This document shows positions 8,682 through 17,215 of a DNA stretch of 50,727 nucleotides, one piece after another. The notes beneath the pieces are model-generated. The model was not told the origin of the DNA, ran no database searches, and saw only the letters and a list, made by a program, of their open reading frames with translations. The translations under genes and the position numbers were made by a program. How positions within the stretch are numbered: position 1 is the first letter of the stretch; each line of letters opens with the position of its first letter. The stretch comes from Peptococcaceae bacterium (GTDB lineage: Bacteria; Bacillota; Desulfitobacteriia; Desulfitobacteriales; Syntrophobotulaceae): positions 1-50,727 of the forward strand of contig WRII01000014.1 of the NCBI GenBank assembly GCA_009782825.1, read 5' to 3'.

Positions 8682-10289
8682 TTAGTCCTCCGTCGTTAAC
8701 CATGCTTTAACCAATCTCGCCACTTCTTCCGGACCCTTATCCACATAATCGTTAATTTCCTGGCTGATTTTTTCCCGCTCAATATCTTCCTGAGATTTCA
8801 TTTTCATCTGAGCCAGTTTCAAGGCAGCCTCGTTCTCAAGTCTGGCTTGATCAGACATCATATCCCCCGTATCAATCCCTGAGAAAATACCTTCTTCTCC
8901 TGCAACTCCGGCTTCAGTTTCAGCTTCAGCTTCAGCCAAGGCATTTTTCTTTTTGCGCCGGGACACGAGAATAAGAATCAGGCTCAGCAAGATCCCGGCA
9001 GCCACTACACCAATTTGTATATAGCGCGACAGACGTTCCCGTCTCATAGCTTCCTCCATTTCGGCCTGGGCTTGCTGGAGCGCCGTCTTATTAAACGGCA
9101 GCACCACCACTTCCAACACGTCACCTCGATCCACATCAATACCCGCAGCCGGCTCAGCCGCACTTTGGATGGCCGCGATCTGAGTATCCGCAACCGTATC
9201 GGCATCCGCCAAGACAGAGACTGTCAACCGCCTGATCTGACCCGGAGCAACAATATTCTCTTCCTGCCGGGTATCCACCTGATAGTTTTCCGTGGCACTG
9301 TTTTTGTCCGAGGAAGATTCGCCCGTCCCCTCTCCCCCAATCACATAATCCGGAATGTTGGTAGCTTCTCCGGGAACACCGCCGGAAGTGTTGGTGGATC
9401 GTGAAATATCACTTGTGGTTTGCCGGCTGATCAGAGCTCCCGGGCCATGGCTCTCATCCACAATTTTTCTCGAATCAAAATCCAAGTCCGCGCTGGCCCG
9501 CACCAAGATGGCCCCCTGTCCATAAACCGCTTCCAAAAGAGATTGCAGATTGCCTTCGATCTTGCGCTCAACAGCCAGCTTATACTCCATCTGCTTAACC
9601 GTCATGGTACCGGTATCGCTGCTCAAGACCTCCGACAAAATCTTTCCTTGAGTATCGGTTATGGAGACATTCGTCAACTCCAGCCCTTTCACCGAATGTG
9701 ACAGAAGATTCCCTATACTGCGAACCTGATCCTCCGTTAATTCCGCCCCCGCTTGTGTCTTGATCACCACAGACGCTGTCGAAGGCGCCGCTTGAGTTTC
9801 AAAAAGGCTTGTCTCCGGAACAACAATATGAACCCGTGCATAGGAGATATTGTCCATAAATTTAATGGTTTTTTCCAATTCATTTTGCAATCCGAGCATA
9901 TAGCGCAGCTGGCGATCCTTGTCCGTTTCGCCCAAACGCATCTGATCCAGATTCTCAAAACTGAAGGTGCTCTCTTTCGGCAATCCCGCATTGGCCAAAT
10001 CCAGCCTTAACTGCTCCACCATGCTGCTAGGCACCAAAATGGTCGATGTTCCCGCCAACTGATACTTTACACCCATCTCCCTAAGCTGAGTCGTAATCGA
10101 TCCCGCCTCTGATTCCTTCAAATCCGTAAACAATGTGACATACTGAGGCTGACTGGCCCAAAGCCCCAAAGTCACCGCCACAATAATCACGATCAGAGGC
10201 CCGCCGATAAGTAATATGCGTTGGACATTGCTTAATTTTCCCCAAAAATTTTTTATGCTTTCCAAAATCTTCTGTAAGGAAAAATTCAC
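8682..10289 (-). CDS. fliF: Flagellar M-ring protein FliF
   Basis: FliF forms the MS-ring in the cytoplasmic membrane, the base on which the flagellum is built. Two membrane helices bracket a large periplasm-side domain: residues ~24-46 (ILLIGGPLIVIIVAVTLGLW) and ~425-444 (IGVVAAGILLSLILILV). The C-terminal cytoplasmic tail ends in VARLVKAWLTTED, the FliG-binding end. The start is GTG, preceded by GAGGTGAG. Length (535 residues) is normal. Confidence 0.96.
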   Translation of the reverse strand: MNFSLQKILESIKNFWGKLSNVQRILLIGGPLIVIIVAVTLGLWASQPQYVTLFTDLKESEAGSITTQLREMGVKYQLAGTSTILVPSSMVEQLRLDLANAGLPKESTFSFENLDQMRLGETDKDRQLRYMLGLQNELEKTIKFMDNISYARVHIVVPETSLFETQAAPSTASVVIKTQAGAELTEDQVRSIGNLLSHSVKGLELTNVSITDTQGKILSEVLSSDTGTMTVKQMEYKLAVERKIEGNLQSLLEAVYGQGAILVRASADLDFDSRKIVDESHGPGALISRQTTSDISRSTNTSGGVPGEATNIPDYVIGGEGTGESSSDKNSATENYQVDTRQEENIVAPGQIRRLTVSVLADADTVADTQIAAIQSAAEPAAGIDVDRGDVLEVVVLPFNKTALQQAQAEMEEAMRRERLSRYIQIGVVAAGILLSLILILVSRRKKKNALAEAEAETEAGVAGEEGIFSGIDTGDMMSDQARLENEAALKLAQMKMKSQEDIEREKISQEINDYVDKGPEEVARLVKAWLTTED

Positions 10290-10318
10290 GGCTCACCTCC
10301 TCTCTGGTTTTTTCTTGT

Positions 10319-10330
10319 CTAGTGCAGCAC
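10319..10330. repeat. Dispersed palindrome copy (CTAGTGCAGCAC)
   Basis: One of four near-copies of the palindrome CTAGTGCAGCACTAG in this window; here the right arm is incomplete. It lies in the 89-bp gap between fliE and fliF. The other copies are at 24945-24959, 38477-38488 and 44530-44546, all between genes. Confidence 0.55.
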
Positions 10331-10378
10331 ATTGGGGTCATGAGTAACGGATTGCTGGACTAGCAGGCTCACCCCGCC

Positions 10379-10714
10379 TCAGATCTGCATTCTCATGATT
10401 TCCTGATAGGCTTCCAGAAGCTTATTGCGCAAAGATGTAGCCAATCCCATGGCCAAAGAGGCCTTTTCTAAAGCGATAATCGGCGTATGGAAATCCTCTA
10501 CATCACCCGTCAAGAGCAAATGGGATTTATGATTCGCATCTGCTTGCAGGGCATTAATCTGATCAAGAGCATCCCTCAAATACTGACCGAAACCTGAACT
10601 CGCCTTTGTATCTTGCGCAGATTCCAAGGAACCAATACTTTCAAGGGGTCGAATAGGCGCCAGCGGCTGCAAAGATGTTAAAGGCATCAGCGGTGTAAAA
10701 ACAGACCCTTCCAA
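10379..10714 (-). CDS. fliE: Flagellar hook-basal body protein FliE
   Basis: FliE joins the MS-ring to the proximal rod. The 111-residue product has the conserved C-terminal half: FGQYLRDALDQINALQADAN, then VEDFHTPIIALEKASLAMGL and a final helix KLLEAYQEIMRMQI. The start appears to be TTG at 10714, preceded by AAGGAGTGAGG; the next ATG would remove only nine residues and has no ribosome site. It lies between flgC and fliF, the standard place. Confidence 0.92.
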   Translation of the reverse strand: MEGSVFTPLMPLTSLQPLAPIRPLESIGSLESAQDTKASSGFGQYLRDALDQINALQADANHKSHLLLTGDVEDFHTPIIALEKASLAMGLATSLRNKLLEAYQEIMRMQI

Positions 10715-10780
10715 AATTCCTCACTCCTTTCCAATTTCTTATCCGGAATTTCGACCCCGCGAACCTCACCTCCGCGATAT

Positions 10781-11344
10781 TCATCTTCCAATATCCAACG
10801 CGCGGCTCGCCATTGTCTTGCTGGCATTCAGCGCTGTCACATTGGCTTCATAGGCTCGGGTCGCCGAAATCATGTCAATCATCTCTTCCACAATATCCAC
10901 ATTGGGATAGCGAACATATCCCACAGGGATCCCCAATTCTTCCACTTGCGCCGCATCCGGCGAATCCGGTTCATAGGCCAGCGTGTAGGGTTTCGGATCC
11001 CGCATAATCTGTGTTACCTTGACCCCGGCCGCCATCCCTGCCGATGATACAATCCCGTCCGCTGAATTAAGATATCCGGCAGTACTCGAAGGCAGGATAT
11101 ATCCGTTGGAGTGCGGTGATGACATAGAGTATCTATTGATAAAAGCCGAGAAACTTCTGGATTCGAGATCCCTTGACTGAAAGACCGGCAGCTGCCTTTG
11201 ATAGGGAATCTGATTCCCTGCCGCTGTCGTCCGTCCTGTGCGCGTTGTGGCAGCATTAGCAATATTATTGGTGATAAGATCCAAGCGCAGACGCTGAGCC
11301 GTAAGCCCAGAAGCACTGGCATCCCATGCTGTAAACAATCCCAT
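10781..11344 (-). CDS. flgC: Flagellar basal-body rod protein FlgC
   Basis: FlgC is a proximal rod subunit exported by the flagellar gate. The N-terminus (MGLFTAWDASASGLTAQRLR...NNIANAATT) and C-terminus (VRYPNVDIVEEMIDMISATR...NASKTMASRALDIGR) are textbook flagellar rod motifs. GGGAGAGGAAG precedes the ATG at 11344, so the frame up to 11401 is ignored. At 187 residues it is about 40 longer than usual; the extra part is a Ser-rich central segment around residues 65-110. flgB, normally just upstream, is missing: the upstream neighbour is cheB. Confidence 0.94.
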   Translation of the reverse strand: MGLFTAWDASASGLTAQRLRLDLITNNIANAATTRTGRTTAAGNQIPYQRQLPVFQSRDLESRSFSAFINRYSMSSPHSNGYILPSSTAGYLNSADGIVSSAGMAAGVKVTQIMRDPKPYTLAYEPDSPDAAQVEELGIPVGYVRYPNVDIVEEMIDMISATRAYEANVTALNASKTMASRALDIGR

Positions 11345-11409
11345 TAAACTTCCTCTCCCTTCTATTAATTCCGGCCTCACGCTGAAAAACTTGCAGCTCA
11401 ACCACAGAT

Positions 11410-12030
11410 TCAGGCTTGGTGGCCCACAAGGTGCATGATCACCGCAGCCATATCCGGCGCCTCTTCTACTTTATCGGCTAAACCCGCTTCAATAACAGCC
11501 TTGGGCATACCGTAAACAGTACATGTTTTCTCTGATTCAGCTATAATATGAGCACCCTTCGCCTTAAGCTCCCTGGCGCCTTGCAGTCCGTCATTACCCA
11601 TGCCCGTCATAATAATCCCAAGAATGGTGGGAACTACAGGGGTTTGCGCTAAAGACTTAAACAAAATATCAACTGACGGCTTGTAAAGCTCCCCGTGATC
11701 CTCAAAAATTTGCGCCTTAAACGTGTCGTTGTGACAGCTGATGCATATCTGCTGCCCTGTTTTAGCAATATACACTGTGGCTCGGCTCAATTTCTCCCCA
11801 TCCTCCACCTCCTTAACCTTGATGGCACTTGTCCCATCAAGACGTTTTGCTAAGAGTTCAGAAAACCCACTGGGCATATGCTGAGCGACAACCACCGGAA
11901 CCGCCAAATCCACCGGCAGCCCCCCCAAAACTTTTTCCAAAATCTGAGGTCCTCCTGTGGAAATTCCGATGGCCACAAGACTGATCCTACCCAACGATTT
12001 CTTCTCCCTCCGCATCCCCCATAATCGCAT
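11410..12030 (-). CDS. cheB: CheB-type protein-glutamate methylesterase without receiver domain
   Basis: This is a catalytic CheB domain that demethylates or deamidates chemoreceptors. The catalytic triad is visible with numbering from the ATG at 12030: S24 in GISTGGP, H51 in AQHMPSGF and D147 in MTGMGNDG. The N-terminal receiver of ordinary CheB is absent; there is no room for it because the start lies inside cheW. The exact start is unsure: ATG at 12030, or a TTG at codon 13 that sits better behind GGAGGGAG. Without the receiver the enzyme cannot be switched by CheA phosphate in the standard way, so it may be always active or controlled by a partner. Confidence 0.88.
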   Translation of the reverse strand: MRLWGMRREKKSLGRISLVAIGISTGGPQILEKVLGGLPVDLAVPVVVAQHMPSGFSELLAKRLDGTSAIKVKEVEDGEKLSRATVYIAKTGQQICISCHNDTFKAQIFEDHGELYKPSVDILFKSLAQTPVVPTILGIIMTGMGNDGLQGARELKAKGAHIIAESEKTCTVYGMPKAVIEAGLADKVEEAPDMAAVIMHLVGHQA

Positions 12031-12445
12031 TGAGTTTCAAAAAAATCAGAAGTCTGTCACCCACTTTGCCTATACCTCGGATGAAAGACGCATCAATGCC
12101 GGTGGACACTGATGGCGGCGCCTCAAGATCCATGTCCTGAGGCTGCAAAACCTCATTAACAGCATCCACTCGTATCCCAAATTCGCGCTTATGATCTTTA
12201 AGCACAATAATGCGGCTGACTTCATCGTCCCTTTCATTTTTTCCGTCAGGAAGCCCGAAACGAGAGCGTAAGTTGATCACAGAAATCACATTTCCCCGCA
12301 GATTGATGACTCCTTCAAAATGCCCCGGCGCCTGAGGAACACGGGTAATAGGCGGTATACGAATAATTTCTTGGACCTTCATAATCTCAATGCCGAATTC
12401 TTCTGCCCCTAGCGTAAACGTAACAAGTTGTTGATCTTCTGCCAT
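11987..12445 (-). CDS. cheW: Chemotaxis coupling protein CheW
   Basis: CheW links chemoreceptors to the CheA kinase in the receptor array. The 152-residue product is a single CheW domain with the typical pieces: VTFTLGAEEFGIEIMKVQEI, TRVPQAPGHFEGVINLRGNV and GIRVDAVNEVLQ. GAGGAGGG precedes the ATG. It lies 17 bases downstream of cheA and overlaps cheB by 44 bases. Confidence 0.95.
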   Translation of the reverse strand: MAEDQQLVTFTLGAEEFGIEIMKVQEIIRIPPITRVPQAPGHFEGVINLRGNVISVINLRSRFGLPDGKNERDDEVSRIIVLKDHKREFGIRVDAVNEVLQPQDMDLEAPPSVSTGIDASFIRGIGKVGDRLLIFLKLNAIMGDAEGEEIVG

Positions 12446-12462
12446 CTTTTTCCCTCCTCAAA

Positions 12463-15036
12463 TTAATAAGTCAAAACATCCTGCATTAAGGATCCGATGT
12501 CAAGGATGAGGGTGACCTTGCCGTCTCCTAAAATTGTTGCCCCGGATATGCCCGGCAGAGAGCCAAGATCTTCTCCAAGGGTTTTTAGGACAATTTCCTG
12601 CTGCCCTTTAAGCTCATCCACCATGAGGCCGAGCAAACGATCGCCGATCCCTACCACAACCACAAACACATTCTCCTGGTCTTCATCCTCCGGAAGACCA
12701 AATCTGTTTTTCAGAGACAGGAGAGGCAAGGTATTCCCTCTGAGCTTTACCATTTTGATGCCCCCAACTGTTCCCACTTCAGTATTCTGCACCAGCAGCG
12801 TCTCCTGCACCGAGGATAATGGAACCGCATAGATTTCTCCGCAAATATCCACCAGCAAAGCCTGAATAATGGCCAGCGTCAAAGGCAGTCTAATGGTAAA
12901 AACTGTTCCCTCTCCCGCCTTGCTGCGGATATCAATGGTTCCTCCCAGGCTGGACAAAGCACGCTTGACCACATCCATGCCCACACCACGGCCCGAAATA
13001 TCGGTCACCTGATCAGCTGTACTGAATCCCGGTAAAAAAATAAAATTGGCGATCTCCCTTTCAGACAACTCATCATGCTCATTGGCCAGCCCGTTCTTGA
13101 CAGCCTTTTCAAATATTTTCTGGGTATCAAGTCCGGCCCCGTCGTCAGAGATCACAATAGCGATATGATTTCCTTCGTGATAGGCTTTAAGAAGAATCTT
13201 GCCGACTTGCGGTTTCCCTGCTGCCACACGAACATCCGGGGCTTCAATACCATGATCCACACAGTTGCGAATGAGATGGGTCAACGGATCGCCAATCTGT
13301 TCAATAACCGTTTTATCCATTTCTGTCTCTTCGCCATATAACTCCAGATCAATCTTCTTGCCCGTCTTACGGCAGAAATCCCGAACCAGGCGCGGATAAC
13401 GGCTGAAAACCGTCCCCACGGGAACCATCCTCAACCGCATGGCGCTTTCCTGCAAATCGTTCATCAAACGTCCTAAATAGACATTGGTGTCATTTAAATT
13501 GCCCACCAGCGGATCTGACGGGAATTGGTTCTTGAGATCGTCACCGATCTTAACAAGCCGGGCACGGGTAATCACCATCTCTCCGACCATATTGATCAGA
13601 TTGTCCATGCGATCTGTATCCACACGGATGGTATGCACCTGATTAGACGCCTCTGGTACCTGACCGCCAGAAGACCCGGCGCCCCCACCAGACCCGGCGC
13701 CCCCACCAGACCCGGCGCCCCCACCAGACCCGGCGCCGCCGCCAGACCCAGCGCCGTCAGATCCGGCGCCGCCAGATCCAGCGCCGCCGTTGCTGGCACT
13801 ATCCTCGCTTCCCCGACCCCCTTCACCTTTAGAAGCAATCGCCGAAGCCGCCGGTTCTGCACATTGCTTATCTGATGTTTTTTCTGCGGTCATCCCCTCT
13901 TCCAGGGCATTTCCTTTCACAGTTTTTTCTTTCACGGTTTTTTCTTTTACAGTTTTTTCTTTCACCGCTTTTCCTTTTGCTTCTTTTTCTTTCACAGTTT
14001 TTTCTTTAAATTCCTTTTCTTTCATTTCTTTTCCCTCCGACACATTTGTTCCAGGTAATTGTGTTGACCCAGGTGACTGCGTCGACCTGTGTGACTGTGT
14101 CGACCCAGGTGACTGCGTCGACCCAGGTGACTGCGTCGACCTGTGTGACCTTGCATTGGCCTGAGCCTCGGGAACAGGAGCAGACCCCATGCCAGAGACG
14201 CCACACAGCGACGAAATATCATGTCCGCTATAAATATGAAACAGAACTTCTGCCACATCAGAAACTTGAAATATTTCATTGTATATTTCCCCCTCAGACT
14301 CATTGGATGCCAGCAAGAGAGAAAACCGGTTAGTCAGCCTTTCTTCATCTTCCATGTGCTCCATTTCTTCTATAGATGGCGCTACAGACAAAACCTTGCC
14401 TATTTCTTGTGCTCTTTGGATAGCCATAATAGCTCGAACCGTTTTCATCAGAGCGCTGTCATCCAAGATCACTGTGATATGATAAATCGTTCGGCCGCAC
14501 AATGCAGCCTCTTGCAATTCTTGTATATCGTTCTCATCCAAACTGAATTCCACTTTTTCCGAAAAATCTTGGGCGCCCCTGCTTTCCCCGTTCCCGCCCT
14601 TTAACGAATTCACAGAATCCGAACACACAGTCCCTTGTGCCAAGCTGCGGATACGGCCCACAAGATCTTCAGCATCATGTTGGACAGGCGCCCGTGCTTC
14701 CACCTGAACAAGCATTTCCTTCACCACGTCAGTAACCTCCAGGAGCACATCGACCACCTCGTTGGTAACCGAGAGTTTCCCCTGACGCACCCTATCTAAG
14801 AGATCTTCCGCAGCATGAGTAACCTCGACAATTGACGCAAATCCCATGGTTCCGGAAGATCCTTTTAAACTGTGGGCACTGCGAAACAATTCGTTGATAA
14901 GTCCTATATTTTCGTTGTCACGCTCCAAGTCCAGAATACCCGCGCCCAAGCGATCAATCTGTTCTTGTGAATCCAGCAGATAGAATTCCAAGAATTCTTC
15001 AACGCCAATGCCTGTATTATTCAGATCGTCCATCAT
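12463..15036 (-). CDS. cheA: Chemotaxis histidine kinase CheA with repeat-expanded linker
   Basis: CheA autophosphorylates in response to receptors and passes phosphate to CheY. Domains in order: P1 Hpt with H55 in RSAHSLKGSSGTMGF (residues ~10-135); a P2-like region (~160-275); a linker (~290-465); P3 dimerisation (MDNLINMVGEMVITRARL); a P4 ATPase with N box (HLIRNCVDHGIE), DDGAGLD and GRGVGMDVVK; and a P5 CheW-like end. The linker holds three different in-frame tandem repeats: STQSPG-type (~299-328), KEKTV-type (~339-374) and Gly/Ser/Ala-rich (~417-458). At 857 residues it is longer than usual CheA mostly because of them. It heads the minus-strand operon. Confidence 0.95.
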   Translation of the reverse strand: MMDDLNNTGIGVEEFLEFYLLDSQEQIDRLGAGILDLERDNENIGLINELFRSAHSLKGSSGTMGFASIVEVTHAAEDLLDRVRQGKLSVTNEVVDVLLEVTDVVKEMLVQVEARAPVQHDAEDLVGRIRSLAQGTVCSDSVNSLKGGNGESRGAQDFSEKVEFSLDENDIQELQEAALCGRTIYHITVILDDSALMKTVRAIMAIQRAQEIGKVLSVAPSIEEMEHMEDEERLTNRFSLLLASNESEGEIYNEIFQVSDVAEVLFHIYSGHDISSLCGVSGMGSAPVPEAQANARSHRSTQSPGSTQSPGSTQSHRSTQSPGSTQLPGTNVSEGKEMKEKEFKEKTVKEKEAKGKAVKEKTVKEKTVKEKTVKGNALEEGMTAEKTSDKQCAEPAASAIASKGEGGRGSEDSASNGGAGSGGAGSDGAGSGGGAGSGGGAGSGGGAGSGGGAGSSGGQVPEASNQVHTIRVDTDRMDNLINMVGEMVITRARLVKIGDDLKNQFPSDPLVGNLNDTNVYLGRLMNDLQESAMRLRMVPVGTVFSRYPRLVRDFCRKTGKKIDLELYGEETEMDKTVIEQIGDPLTHLIRNCVDHGIEAPDVRVAAGKPQVGKILLKAYHEGNHIAIVISDDGAGLDTQKIFEKAVKNGLANEHDELSEREIANFIFLPGFSTADQVTDISGRGVGMDVVKRALSSLGGTIDIRSKAGEGTVFTIRLPLTLAIIQALLVDICGEIYAVPLSSVQETLLVQNTEVGTVGGIKMVKLRGNTLPLLSLKNRFGLPEDEDQENVFVVVVGIGDRLLGLMVDELKGQQEIVLKTLGEDLGSLPGISGATILGDGKVTLILDIGSLMQDVLTY
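13670..14155. repeat. Three adjacent in-frame tandem repeat arrays in the cheA linker
   Basis: Reading along the plus strand: an 18-bp GC-rich unit at about 13670-13792 (Gly/Ser/Ala codons on the coding strand), a 15-bp unit at about 13918-14030 (Lys-Glu-Lys-Thr-Val), and an 18-bp unit at about 14060-14150 (Ser-Thr-Gln-Ser-Pro-Gly). All keep the reading frame. Confidence 0.9.
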
Positions 15037-15144
15037 GTTATCACTCCCACTTCATCCTTCAGCGATTTATTTTTGCGCTCAATAGTCCTATACATAAACT
15101 TTCCCAAAAATAGCTTTCTGTATTTATGGTTTTTTATTCTTATT

Positions 15145-15182
15145 GATAAAATCTTTATGGATAAAATCTTTATGGATAAAAT
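15145..15182. repeat. 15-bp tandem repeat upstream of the DUF4143 ATPase gene
   Basis: GATAAAATCTTTATG is repeated 2.5 times in the AT-rich gap between divergent cheA and the ATPase gene, immediately upstream of the latter's -35 box. Confidence 0.85.
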
Positions 15183-15184
15183 AA

Positions 15185-15214
15185 TTGACCCCCTCCGAAT
15201 CTACCGGCTATAAT
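15185..15214 (+). promoter_or_regulatory. SigmaA-type promoter of the DUF4143 ATPase gene
   Basis: TTGACC at 15185-15190 and TATAAT at 15209-15214 are spaced by 18 bases and lie 42 bases upstream of the ATG. This gives the inserted gene independent expression within the flagellar region. Confidence 0.75.
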
Positions 15215-15255
15215 AATACTGAGACATTATGATAGCCGAAGGAGGTGGCCGCCTT

Positions 15256-16485
15256 ATGACACCTTATATTAAGCGGGATATGGAAGGAACCTTTCAGAGG
15301 GTTTCCAGGCAATTCAAAGTCATTCTCGTAACAGGACCCCGTCAAGTTGGCAAAACGACAATGTTAAAAAAACTTATGGCGGAAACAGACAGGAAATATG
15401 TTTCTCTTGATGATATGGCTATACGGGATTTAGCAAAAAACGATCCGGAGACATTTGTCCGGATCTACTCGCCTCCTGTGTTTATCGATGAAGTCCAATA
15501 TGCCCCCGAATTGTTCAGCTATATTAAAATTCAGGTGGATACCAGGCAAAAACCGGGAGATTATTGGCTTTCGGGTTCGCAAGTCTTTAAACTTATGCGC
15601 GGTGTCAGTGAAAGTCTAGCCGGACGTGTGGGGCTGCTGGAATTATTTCCGTTGTCTCAAAATGAGATTTATAATCACAAACCTTGCGTACCCTTGGATA
15701 CGCACTTCGAAAAAATCAGGGAACGCACAACAGACATTCCAGACGCAACGCCAACCGATATATACACACGCATCTACAAGGGCGGGATGCCTCAAGTTAT
15801 AAATGGAGAAATTGCTGACAGGGATCGGTTTTATCAGAGCTATATCCGCACTTATCTGGAAAGAGACGTGCGTGATTTGTCCGGCGATATTGACGTGTTG
15901 AAATTTCATCGTTTCATCACGAGTGTGGCCGCTCGGTGCAGCCAGCTTGTCAACTACAAATCCATATCGGATGACGCGGAAATTGACCAAGTTACGGCAA
16001 AGAACTGGCTCAATATTCTGGAAACATCAGGACTCATCTTTTACTTGCATCCCTATTCCAACAATACCCTCAAGCGCACCATAAAGTCGCCGAAACTCTA
16101 TTTTTATGATAGTGGACTGGTGGCCTATTTAGCGCGCTGGAACGGCGTGGAAGCTTTAATGAATGGCGCGCAAAACGGAGCTATATTAGAAAACTATGTT
16201 GTTTCGGAAATCGCCAAAGGATATTTTAATTGTGGATTGGAGCCGTGCCTCAACTATTATAGAGATAAAGACGGTAAAGAAATTGATATTGTGCGAGAGG
16301 CCAACGGCACTCTCTATCCCTTGGAAATCAAGAAAACCTCAAGCCCCGATTCGCGCTTGACACATGTCTTTCATGTTTTGAAGAAAAGTGACAGAATTCT
16401 GGGGAACGGCGGGATTCTCTGTTTGCGCACTGATTTCATCCCGTTGGATCGGGAAAACAGCTTGATTCCGATCAGGTGTGTTTAG
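15256..16485 (+). CDS. AAA ATPase with C-terminal DUF4143 domain
   Basis: This is a P-loop ATPase of the widespread AAA_14/DUF4143 family, whose role is unknown. Walker A is GPRQVGKT (residues 27-34), Walker B VFIDEVQ (D78-E79), and the sensor segment WLSGSQ follows. The DUF4143 half holds GGMPQVI, FYDSGLVAYLARW and a nuclease-like E-x-D...E-x-K pattern (KEIDIVREANGTLYPLEIKK). The ATG at 15256 has GGAGGT nine bases upstream; the earlier in-frame ATG at 15229 precedes that site. It is on the opposite strand to the flagellar genes on both sides and ends 13 bases from the convergent gene. Members move often between genomes, so it is probably an insertion. Confidence 0.88.
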   Translation: MTPYIKRDMEGTFQRVSRQFKVILVTGPRQVGKTTMLKKLMAETDRKYVSLDDMAIRDLAKNDPETFVRIYSPPVFIDEVQYAPELFSYIKIQVDTRQKPGDYWLSGSQVFKLMRGVSESLAGRVGLLELFPLSQNEIYNHKPCVPLDTHFEKIRERTTDIPDATPTDIYTRIYKGGMPQVINGEIADRDRFYQSYIRTYLERDVRDLSGDIDVLKFHRFITSVAARCSQLVNYKSISDDAEIDQVTAKNWLNILETSGLIFYLHPYSNNTLKRTIKSPKLYFYDSGLVAYLARWNGVEALMNGAQNGAILENYVVSEIAKGYFNCGLEPCLNYYRDKDGKEIDIVREANGTLYPLEIKKTSSPDSRLTHVFHVLKKSDRILGNGGILCLRTDFIPLDRENSLIPIRCV

Positions 16486-16498
16486 GGACTGTAACGCC

Positions 16499-17125
16499 TC
16501 ACCTATTCTTATCAATAAATCGAGCTTCCCCCATAATTTGCGGATGATAGATTTGGCGCGACTTCTTCACATCCTGCACACGATGCATTTCCAGCTTCAT
16601 GAATTCCATGTCCATTTTGAGGTGTTGAAAAATCTTCTCATCCCTTGCCAAAACCCGATCTCCTTTCTCCTGGATGTCCGCCATCGTCCGCTGCCAAGGA
16701 TCCAGCAATTCCGGATAAACACGCTGAATAACATCCTCATCCAAATTATCAGTACCCAGCTCATCGCAAATATCCTTTCTGATATTCGCCATCTCTCCCC
16801 GGCGCCGGCTGATATCTTGAAGCTTTTCCTGCCGCCAGGAAACAAATAACTCCATGTCATCCATTTCCTGATCATCCCCGCGGGAAACACCTGAACCATG
16901 ATCCGAATCTTGAGACGGCCCTTGCGGCAAGCCTTGCGACGACCCTTGCGAATTCACTCTCCAATCTGACAAAGAAACAGACTCGCTCGATCTGGAACGC
17001 TGCTCAGCGCTCTCTGTCAAGCGAGTCTCCATTTTTGCTGTCTCCAGAAGAATCTCCTGATAAATCTGCACATCTTGCTGATAATTTGCCAACAGTGTAT
17101 CCAATTTTTGTACTAAGCGTTCCAT
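16499..17125 (-). CDS. Coiled-coil protein downstream of fliS, possible flagellar chaperone
   Basis: I cannot assign this to a named family. The 208-residue product is helical and charged, opens with MERLVQKLDTLLANYQQDVQ (like FliT/FlgN-type chaperones), has a Ser/Gln/Gly-rich low-complexity middle (residues ~43-85) and a second helical half rich in Met, Glu and Lys. Its position right after fliS and fliD, where fliT stands in many genomes, suggests an export chaperone for a cap or hook-associated protein; this is inference. A long hairpin separates it from fliS. GGAAGGAA precedes the ATG. Confidence 0.65.
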   Translation of the reverse strand: MERLVQKLDTLLANYQQDVQIYQEILLETAKMETRLTESAEQRSRSSESVSLSDWRVNSQGSSQGLPQGPSQDSDHGSGVSRGDDQEMDDMELFVSWRQEKLQDISRRRGEMANIRKDICDELGTDNLDEDVIQRVYPELLDPWQRTMADIQEKGDRVLARDEKIFQHLKMDMEFMKLEMHRVQDVKKSRQIYHPQIMGEARFIDKNR

Positions 17126-17161
17126 TACCTATGTTCCTTCCCCTAAGTAAATAACGTTTGT

Positions 17162-17208
17162 GCAGAAAGGATAAAAACGCAAGTTATTAGCATTTTTATC
17201 CTTTCTGC
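17162..17208 (-). promoter_or_regulatory. Intercistronic long hairpin between fliS and the next gene
   Basis: Two 19-bp arms (17162-17180 and 17190-17208) flank a 9-base loop. The only mismatch becomes a G-U pair on the minus strand, the direction of transcription. It begins eight bases after the fliS stop. No U-run follows, so it is more likely an RNA stabiliser or processing site than a strong terminator. Confidence 0.7.
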
Positions 17209-17215
17209 GCCCTAA

